From Candidatus Woesearchaeota archaeon (GTDB lineage Archaea > Nanobdellota > Nanobdellia > Woesearchaeales > B29-G15): a stretch of DNA of 10,791 bases. The position numbers were made by a program, and so were the translations under genes. The notes beneath the pieces are model-generated. The model did no database searches. It worked only from the letters and a program-made list of their open reading frames with translations, and was not told the DNA's origin. Positions 6,620 through 10,791 of the stretch are shown here, one piece after another. How positions within the stretch are numbered: position 1 is the stretch's first letter; each line of letters starts with the position of its first letter. Location: assembly GCA_003650585.1 (NCBI GenBank), contig QMQS01000028.1:1-10791 (forward strand), read 5' to 3'.

Positions 6620-8748
6620 TCTGCTTGTATTGTTAGATTTGCCCTTGGTTTCTTCGTAGGCTCTTTGTATGGAACCTCTACCCTTATCTCTATCTCTGCT
6701 TCATCCTTGCTGTTATTGAAATCAAGGTCTACTATGAGTTTTTGGAGTGTGTCTGTTAGGTTCATCCAATCTGTCTGTGTTTGTGTCGGGTCATAGCAAC
6801 CCGACTCATATTCGTCTGCTTTGGTTTGGAAGTATTTCTCACCCAAATTAGCATTCTCAAACAAAGTGTCATTGGCTTTTATACTTATGTTAACGAACAC
6901 ATTACCATTGTTTACAACTCTCAGTGGTGGCGGGGAATTATCTGTGGTGTCATTCCATTGCTCGGGTTGCAGCTCCCTGAAGTCAACATTCGACACAGTG
7001 AGGGCTATTGAGATGAGTGAGAGTACGCTAACATTCCACACATCACTGTACTCACCATAAAGCGAGCCATCATATGCTCTAACCTTCCACCAATAAATTG
7101 TGTCGACGTCCAGTAATGAGCTTGGTGTGTAGTTTGTGGCACTTAGACCACTATCATTATATGCCACATTGTTGAAGCTAGAGTCAGTGGCGATGGCTAT
7201 GTTGTAAGTAACAGGGTCACCATCAGGATCTGTTACTGCACTCCAATTGAACAATTGTGAGCGGTTGTAAGTGGTGGTGTCATTCTCTGGAGAGACAAGA
7301 GTAACTTTTGGTGGGGGTGAGTTGCCAATAGTGACTGAATCAGATTTTGTTAATCCTGCTTCATACCCATCCACTGGTGTTACCTCACAGAGCCAGGTGT
7401 CACCTTTTGTGGTTTCATTGCTCACAATCTTTGATGTTGTTAACTGGTTCAACTCTTCTTGGTAAATCTGATAGATCTGCTCAGCTGAAAGAGAGCTATT
7501 GAAAACCTTGATCTCATCAATCGTGCCGTTGAAATAATAATCACCTCCCCCCTGGTACCTCCCTATTGATACTGGGTCGGTGTTTGTAACAACCTCAGAG
7601 ATTTGTTTGTTGCCTTTATATGTACCATTGACATACGCTAACATGTGAGAGCCATTATACACCAATACAGCATGGTACCATTGGTTTTGGGCTGGGGTTA
7701 CAGATGTAGAAACTGCTTGCTGTCCTGTAGAGTTTGATATAATGAATTGAATGCCACTAGCTGCCAATTCAATTTTATAATTATAACTAGTTACACCAGC
7801 ACCTTTAGAAATAACAAATTGGCTTGTATCACTTGGCTCGTCAGTCTTGAACCATACAGCGACTGCAAAATTGTCACTGCTAGAGAAACTAAGAGATGTA
7901 TCATGAGTTATGTTTATGTAATCTTGACTACCATTAAATTCATATGCTCCACCCACCTTGCCATTGCTAACCCATTTTGCACCACTGTTGGTGCCATTGT
8001 TCTCATGTCCAGAGTAATCCTTTATAGGTCTATTTTTTATTGAAGCGTTGAAGTCAAAAGGCATGTTCAACACAGTTATACTCACACCGTTCTTTTTCCA
8101 GTTATGCACATATGTTATTGGGTCACCCTCAGCATCGTTACCATTCTGTGGGGTACATGTTAGGTTATCAGTTGTTGCTGGGCTGCTTGGACTTATGACT
8201 GGGCTGTCATGGGTTGGTTTGGTGTTCTCAGTGAATTTCCATATTTCAGAATAACCAGACCAGTCCTTACCGTCTGTTGCCCTAACCTTCCAATAGTATG
8301 TTTGCCCATCAGTGGTAGCCCACTCATAATACTGGTTTGTACCAGTGTAGATGTTTGTGCTTGGGTCAGTGCTGGTGTCTCCATAAACATAGTAAGTTAT
8401 TGTGTCACCATCTGAATCTGTTGAGGAATATGTTAGATTTGCTAGGTTGCCAATCTGCCTCGTGTTATTTTTGGGTGAGCTAAGCGTGGGTGTTGTTGGG
8501 GCGGTATTAAGCAAATAAAATCTGCCATAAAAGAAACCCAACCAAGCATTGTAAAGCGAGGAGTTTGTTTTGCCCACAATTGGCTGCCCTATGACTGAGA
8601 ATAGGTTATAAAGCGAGGAGTTTGTTTTGCCCCCTCCACTTGCTACCACAATCTGGGCTTTGTAATTGGTGCTGCTTGTAGAGGCGGCTGAGAGTATTTT
8701 AAGAGTGATTATAAACCCAACAATAAGCAGTAGCACCTTTTTTTTCAT
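6616..8748 (-). CDS. Secreted multidomain surface protein with LamG (concanavalin A-like) domain
   Basis: A 710-residue protein numbered from the ATG at 8748; an in-frame TTG one codon earlier is unlikely to be used. In order: signal peptide (1 to about 21, MKKKVLLLIVGF...); an N-terminal module (about 29-75) with the GQPIVG...SSLYN..LGF pattern common in secreted proteins; a fibronectin III-like domain (about 82-175, YYWKVRATDG); an Ig-like domain (about 180-475) interrupted by a LamG domain (about 228-432, with AVWFKTD, QWYHAVLVYNGS and NGTIDEIKVFNSSLS); a second FnIII-like domain (about 478-575, WWKVRAYDGS); and a beta-rich C-terminal domain (about 578-710, VVNNGNVFVNISI). It has many N-X-S/T sequons. 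LamG domains usually bind glycans or proteins, so adhesion or cell-surface binding is likely. It has no membrane helix or recognised sorting signal at the C-terminus. Its stop overlaps the start of the membrane-anchored partner gene. Confidence 0.85.
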   Translation of the reverse strand: MKKKVLLLIVGFIITLKILSAASTSSTNYKAQIVVASGGGKTNSSLYNLFSVIGQPIVGKTNSSLYNAWLGFFYGRFYLLNTAPTTPTLSSPKNNTRQIGNLANLTYSSTDSDGDTITYYVYGDTSTDPSTNIYTGTNQYYEWATTDGQTYYWKVRATDGKDWSGYSEIWKFTENTKPTHDSPVISPSSPATTDNLTCTPQNGNDAEGDPITYVHNWKKNGVSITVLNMPFDFNASIKNRPIKDYSGHENNGTNSGAKWVSNGKVGGAYEFNGSQDYINITHDTSLSFSSSDNFAVAVWFKTDEPSDTSQFVISKGAGVTSYNYKIELAASGIQFIISNSTGQQAVSTSVTPAQNQWYHAVLVYNGSHMLAYVNGTYKGNKQISEVVTNTDPVSIGRYQGGGDYYFNGTIDEIKVFNSSLSAEQIYQIYQEELNQLTTSKIVSNETTKGDTWLCEVTPVDGYEAGLTKSDSVTIGNSPPPKVTLVSPENDTTTYNRSQLFNWSAVTDPDGDPVTYNIAIATDSSFNNVAYNDSGLSATNYTPSSLLDVDTIYWWKVRAYDGSLYGEYSDVWNVSVLSLISIALTVSNVDFRELQPEQWNDTTDNSPPPLRVVNNGNVFVNISIKANDTLFENANLGEKYFQTKADEYESGCYDPTQTQTDWMNLTDTLQKLIVDLDFNNSKDEAEIEIRVEVPYKEPTKKPRANLTIQAE
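8552..8575. repeat. 24-bp direct repeat, copy A
   Basis: Exact 24-bp match with 8609-8632, one of two in-frame copies inside the N-terminal module of the LamG protein. On the coding strand both copies encode GKTNSSLY and adjoining bases. The copies start 57 bp (19 codons) apart. Confidence 0.9.
8609..8632. repeat. 24-bp direct repeat, copy B
   Basis: Second exact copy of the repeat at 8552-8575. The flanking bases differ at once on both sides. Identity extends to synonymous positions, which suggests a recent internal duplication or gene conversion. Confidence 0.9.
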
Positions 8749-8770
8749 CAATCTCTATTTCCAGAATTGA

Positions 8771-8780
8771 TTATATAAAG
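8771..8780 (-). promoter_or_regulatory. TATA box for the surface-protein operon
   Basis: The minus strand reads CTTTATATAA, centred about 27 nt upstream of the ATG at 8748, which predicts a leaderless or nearly leaderless transcript of the LamG and membrane-anchored protein genes. It starts two bases after the stop of the 42-codon gene at 8782-8910. Confidence 0.65.
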
Positions 8781-8781
8781 T

Positions 8782-8910
8782 TTATGGAATTAGTTTATTC
8801 TGCTGTTTTGACCAATCCTTATCTGGGTGTGTTCTAACATACTCTGCCCAAAACCGGACCATCCATAACCGACTTTGCTTATTCTTTTTAATAATCTCTT
8901 TCAAGTTCAT
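8782..8910 (-). CDS. Small 42-residue protein coupled to the nucleotidyltransferase gene
   Basis: An ATG at 8910 opens a 42-codon frame ending at TAA 8782-8784. Its first 23 bp overlap the 3' end of the nucleotidyltransferase gene in another frame. The protein begins MNLKEIIKKNKQSRLW and continues through MVRFWAEYVRTHPDKDW to SKQQNKLIP. It is basic and unusually rich in Trp, Phe and Tyr, with a periodicity suited to amphipathic helices; it does not look like random translation. It fills almost exactly the space between its neighbours, and the next promoter starts just after its stop. From memory it resembles short archaeal proteins with an 'FW.EY..THP...WS.QQ' core, but I cannot name a family and could not search. 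The abrupt end after LIP may mean it is a shortened relative. Its likely job is with the nucleotidyltransferase, perhaps as partner or antitoxin (inference). Confidence 0.6.
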   Translation of the reverse strand: MNLKEIIKKNKQSRLWMVRFWAEYVRTHPDKDWSKQQNKLIP

Positions 8911-9463
8911 TTTCCAGTTGCTTAAGGAGTTTTCTATCGATTAAGTCTTGAAAAACAATCTCAAGATGCAATGCATCCTCCTTGTCCTTATCTGAACCAA
9001 GTACTACTCTCTTAAAAGCTATCTGTAATTCGATTGGTGAGACAAATATGTTTGCATATGGGAGCATCACCTTTAGCCTCTCTCGAAGTGCAAGCTCTTC
9101 AAAGGGGTTCTTTGCAAATTTGAGTTCAATATTTGGAATTATTGTTGCTTTCCTTGCGAACCTTACGCTATAGCTTTCATTCAACAGAGAGCAGATTGTT
9201 TTTATTTTATCTGCGTTAATCGAGTAAAATCCATGCTTTTGGAGCTCACTATTCAGTCTTTTTATTGTAGTGTCATTTATTGGATCTATTATTATGTCAA
9301 TGTCTTCGGACATCCTGGATCTACCAAATAAAATTGCAACATAACCGCTGACTATAACATATGTTGTGAAATTGCTTAAGACATTGCAGAAATCAATGAC
9401 TAGCCTATCCAAGCTATTTAACTCTTTCTCAACCCTAATTGTGTGTTTGTCTACGAATTCCAC
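8888..9463 (-). CDS. Nucleotidyltransferase-fold protein (DUF6036/AbiEii-like)
   Basis: A 191-residue protein with the pol-beta-type nucleotidyltransferase signature in its first third: VIVSGYVAILFGRSRMSEDIDIIID (36-60). It has the glycine-aromatic turn, the arginines before the acidic pair, and the metal-binding D54 and D56. The second half (about 125-185, SPIELQIAFKRV...DKEDALHL) matches the helical region in which DUF6036/AbiEii-like proteins carry a K...KD..D pattern. Such proteins occur as toxins or NTP transferases in two-gene modules; the substrate here is unknown. The GTG start at 9463 is chosen because a TATA-like CTTTAAAAAG lies 26-27 nt upstream. The frame stays open another 20 codons upstream, but only with non-standard starts. 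A 42-codon gene overlaps its 3' end, and tRNA-Asn is divergent across an 88-bp spacer. It is unrelated in sequence to the MNT protein on the other side of the tRNA. Confidence 0.75.
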   Translation of the reverse strand: MEFVDKHTIRVEKELNSLDRLVIDFCNVLSNFTTYVIVSGYVAILFGRSRMSEDIDIIIDPINDTTIKRLNSELQKHGFYSINADKIKTICSLLNESYSVRFARKATIIPNIELKFAKNPFEELALRERLKVMLPYANIFVSPIELQIAFKRVVLGSDKDKEDALHLEIVFQDLIDRKLLKQLENELERDY

Positions 9464-9484
9464 ATACAGATTAAGCCATTCAGT

Positions 9485-9494
9485 CTTTTTAAAG
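9485..9494 (-). promoter_or_regulatory. TATA-like element for the nucleotidyltransferase gene
   Basis: The minus strand reads CTTTAAAAAG, centred 26-27 nt upstream of the GTG at 9463. It supports GTG as the start and a leaderless transcript. It shares the short spacer with the divergent tRNA promoter. Confidence 0.5.
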
Positions 9495-9512
9495 CTTGTG
9501 TAATCGTCAATC

Positions 9513-9529
9513 CGAAACCCTTATAAATA
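9513..9529 (+). promoter_or_regulatory. BRE/TATA promoter of tRNA-Asn
   Basis: The sequence CGAAACCC (BRE) followed directly by TTATAAATA (TATA) is a near-ideal archaeal promoter. The TATA centre is 27 nt before the first base of the mature tRNA, so the primary transcript needs little or no 5' trimming. Confidence 0.8.
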
Positions 9530-9551
9530 CCTATAAAGTACTCTGGCGTGT

Positions 9552-9626
9552 GCCTCGGTAGCTTAGTCCGGTTGGAGCGGTCGGCTGTTAACCGACAGGT
9601 CCCCAGTTCAAATCTGGGCCGAGGCG
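9552..9626 (+). tRNA. tRNA-Asn (anticodon GTT)
   Basis: The full cloverleaf can be drawn. The acceptor stem GCCTCGG/CCGAGGC is 7 bp with no mismatch. The D-stem is GCTT/GAGC. The anticodon stem GTCGG/CCGAC carries loop CTGTTAA with GTT at 9587-9589. The variable loop is 5 nt, and the T-stem CCCAG/CTGGG carries loop TTCAAAT. The discriminator is G at 9626, and CCA is not encoded (next bases CTAATTTT), so it is added after transcription. No intron. U36-A37 is the context modified to t6A, the pathway served by the Sua5 enzyme at the left of the window. A short T-run at 9631-9634 could serve as a weak terminator. Confidence 0.97.
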
Positions 9627-9658
9627 CTAATTTTCTAAAATCACAAGAAGCAGATTAA

Positions 9659-9675
9659 CGAAAGTTTTTAATATA
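9659..9675 (+). promoter_or_regulatory. BRE/TATA promoter of the HEPN/MNT pair
   Basis: CGAAAG (9659-9664) followed by TTTTTAATATA (9665-9675) matches BRE plus TATA. The TATA centre is 26 nt before the ATG at 9696, predicting a leaderless mRNA. The BRE resembles that of the tRNA promoter upstream (CGAAA in both). Confidence 0.65.
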
Positions 9676-9703
9676 ATGTATCATATTAGAAACATATGTA
9701 TCA
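9676..9703 (+). promoter_or_regulatory. Candidate operator: direct repeat ATGTATCA with 20-bp spacing
   Basis: ATGTATCA occurs at 9676-9683 and again at 9696-9703. The copies start exactly 20 bp apart, about two helical turns. They lie between the TATA box and the start codon and over that codon, where a bound repressor would block transcription. The downstream gene encodes a winged-helix protein, so autoregulation is plausible but unproven. Confidence 0.35.
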
Positions 9704-10259
9704 AAAAGAATACAAAATATTGGCGCTTTATCTCGGGGACTTTAAGGGGAGATATTATTTAAGAGAGATTTCAAAACAAACAGGATTGTCCTTAAGAACA
9801 ACTCAAAGGACGCTTAAAACCCTTGAAAAGGCAGGTGTGATAAAGTCAAAGCAAGAGGGAAAAAATAAATACTTCTTCTTAAATCTGGGCAACATTAAGA
9901 CAAAGTTTCATCTCATTTTAACAGAAATTTGGAAGACTATTAATTTTATCGAGGAATACAAACCATTTGGCTCTTTTTTAAAAGAAGAGGTAAAGCCAAG
10001 CATTATTGTTTTTGGTTCTTTCGCTAGGTTTGAGGCAGGGGATGAGAGCGATTTGGATTTATTGGTAGTTGGTAAGGCGGAATTGCCTTTTCATCTTTTA
10101 CCCTATAAGCTACACAAGATTGAGCTTACAGAAAAGCAATTTGAAAGGGCTTTGAGACTAAAGGAGCCTTTGATTAAGGAGCTTCTGAAGAATCACATTG
10201 TATTAACTAATCATTCATATTTTATAGAATTATTCTGGGCTTACTATGAGAAAACTTAG
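9696..10259 (+). CDS. Winged-helix / minimal nucleotidyltransferase (MNT) fusion protein, MntA-like
   Basis: A 187-residue protein. The first ~65 residues form a winged helix-turn-helix: a YYLREISKQTGLSLRTTQ recognition region, LKTLEKAGVIKSKQEGKNKYF wing. The MNT domain (about 98-180) carries the motif GSFARFEAGDESDLDLLVV (107-125), exactly GSX10DXD with D119 and D121 as metal ligands. In HEPN/MNT (type VII) toxin-antitoxin systems the MNT antitoxin inactivates the HEPN toxin by adding AMP to it; the intact motif suggests an active enzyme. The added winged helix probably gives transcriptional control of the locus (inference). The ATG at 9696 lies 26 nt after a TATA box. The HEPN gene starts 14 bp before this gene's stop, the usual coupled layout of such pairs. 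The pairing and motif make the assignment strong; toxin-antitoxin function itself is inferred. Confidence 0.88.
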   Translation: MYQKEYKILALYLGDFKGRYYLREISKQTGLSLRTTQRTLKTLEKAGVIKSKQEGKNKYFFLNLGNIKTKFHLILTEIWKTINFIEEYKPFGSFLKEEVKPSIIVFGSFARFEAGDESDLDLLVVGKAELPFHLLPYKLHKIELTEKQFERALRLKEPLIKELLKNHIVLTNHSYFIELFWAYYEKT

Positions 10260-10725
10260 ATCGTGTTTTAAGATAAAGGATGGAATTAGGATAAGAGATC
10301 AAGTGAGGTGATAAGCAATTCTTATTTAAAATTGGCAAAATCAAGTTTGAGAAGTGCTGAAATAATGCTACGACAGAATGACCTGCTATGGTCTACTGTA
10401 ATGGTTTATTACGCAGAATATTATGCACTCTATTCTTTTCTTGCAAAGGTAGGGGGTGAAGTGTGAGAATCATTTCTGTTCTATTCTGCTTACTAAGTAT
10501 CTGTTAGGAGAAGAGTGGGTTAAAACAATAGAACAACACAGGAAGAAACGAATTGATGCCCAATACTACCTGAAGATTGTATCTAAAAAGGATGTCAAAG
10601 AAATGTTGAGAGATGCTAAGGTTTTTGTTACTAATTTTGAGAATTTTATTGTGAATTTAAAAGAAACTGCATTGTTGGGTATGAGACATGATTTGAATCA
10701 GATAATTGAAGATAAAATAGTTTAG
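10246..10725 (+). pseudogene. HEPN-domain protein gene interrupted by two compensating frameshifts
   Basis: Three pieces in two frames make one HEPN protein of about 158 residues. Piece 1 starts at ATG 10246, overlapping the MNT gene by 14 bp, and reads MRKLRSCFKIKDGIRIRD before TGA at 10309. Piece 2 (from about 10302, frame -1) reads SEVISNSYLKLAKSSLRSAE through VMVYYAEYYALYSFLAKVG and stops at 10464. Piece 3 (from GTG 10456) reads VKCENHFCSILLTKYLL to RIDAQYY and ends at 10725. A missing base near 10299-10303 (a C would give RDPSEVIS) and an extra G in the five-G run at 10452-10456 would account for both breaks and restore a continuous frame. The start, helices and KCENHFC/RIDAQYY segments match archaeal HEPN proteins paired with MNT. 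This may be a real pseudogene, sequencing or assembly error, or recoding. The canonical Rx4-6H ribonuclease motif is not seen; RIDAQYY occupies its place. Confidence 0.8.
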
Positions 10726-10734
10726 GAGTTAGCA

Positions 10735-10791
10735 TCAGTTAACCGCAAGCCCTTTGCTTTTAAATTTAGACAGAGGCGCTACTCCTTTAGC
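10735..10791 (-). CDS. Possible 3' end of a gene entering from the right (partial)
   Basis: On the minus strand the frame is open from the window edge for 18 codons (AKGVAPLSKFKSKGLAVN) to a TGA at 10735-10737, convergent with the HEPN gene and 9 bp from its end. The composition is protein-like, and archaeal genomes of this density rarely leave such space empty. Eighteen codons without a stop is nonetheless expected often by chance, and I recognise no family. Confidence 0.3.
   Translation of the reverse strand, partial: AKGVAPLSKFKSKGLAVN

Noticed and set aside
8749..8751. TTG one codon before ATG as the start of the LamG protein.
   Set aside because: The adjacent ATG begins a normal signal peptide (MKKKVLLL) and fits the TATA distance equally well; ATG is preferred.
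9464..9551. Replication origin near the Orc1/Cdc6-encoding window, in one of the intergenic gaps.
   Set aside because: The gaps are under 100 bp, are explained by promoters, and show no ORB-like repeats or duplex-unwinding stretch.
10456..10725. The 89-codon GTG frame as an independent gene.
   Set aside because: It begins in mid-HEPN domain and the missing N-terminal half lies directly upstream in other frames; it is a fragment of the broken HEPN gene.
9621..10781. GAGGCGCTA at the 3' end of tRNA-Asn (9621-9629) recurs at 10773-10781, like attL/attR of an integrated element carrying the HEPN/MNT pair.
   Set aside because: Nine bases is too short for a convincing attachment site, the flanks do not match, no integrase is present, and the distal copy may lie in coding sequence. 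Chance is the simplest reading.

Overview
The window is a compact piece of an archaeal chromosome. The main evidence is an Orc1/Cdc6-type replication initiator, a PIN-ATPase-KH protein of the archaeal PINA type, a tRNA-Asn with no encoded CCA end, BRE/TATA promoters 26-30 nt upstream of start codons, and surface proteins rich in N-glycosylation sequons. The domain style of the surface proteins and the very tight packing recall uncultivated DPANN-like or related archaea. That placement is an impression and needs a phylogeny.

Layout. At the left, on the plus strand, are the 3' part of a Sua5-type threonylcarbamoyl-AMP synthase (1-1002) and an acylphosphatase (999-1271), joined by an ATGA overlap. 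Facing them is a long minus-strand run, read from 8748 down to 1268: a secreted LamG/Ig-like protein, a membrane-anchored Ig-like protein (ATGA overlap), the PINA-type ATPase, seryl-tRNA synthetase, and Orc1/Cdc6, whose start lies inside the synthetase gene. The last stop of this run overlaps the acylphosphatase stop by 4 bp. From 8782 to 9463 (minus) there is a DUF6036/AbiEii-like nucleotidyltransferase. A 42-codon gene, too short for usual gene finders, overlaps its 3' end. An 88-bp divergent promoter region then leads to tRNA-Asn(GTT) (9552-9626, plus).

Downstream of the tRNA is a HEPN/MNT pair: a winged-helix-MNT nucleotidyltransferase fusion (9696-10259) overlapping a HEPN gene (10246-10725). 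The HEPN gene is broken by two opposite single-base frameshifts that together restore the frame. The last 57 bp may hold the 3' end of another minus-strand gene.

Themes. Sua5 makes the precursor of t6A37 on ANN-decoding tRNAs, and the tRNA-Asn here has the required U36-A37. PINA and Orc1/Cdc6 belong to DNA repair and replication and share a block with SerRS. The two secreted proteins form a cell-surface unit. The right third is accessory in character, with two unrelated nucleotidyltransferase modules on either side of a tRNA gene. This is the part most worth following up. No gene-free stretch exceeds about 100 bp, and I see no CRISPR array, insertion sequence, integrase or recognisable replication origin.
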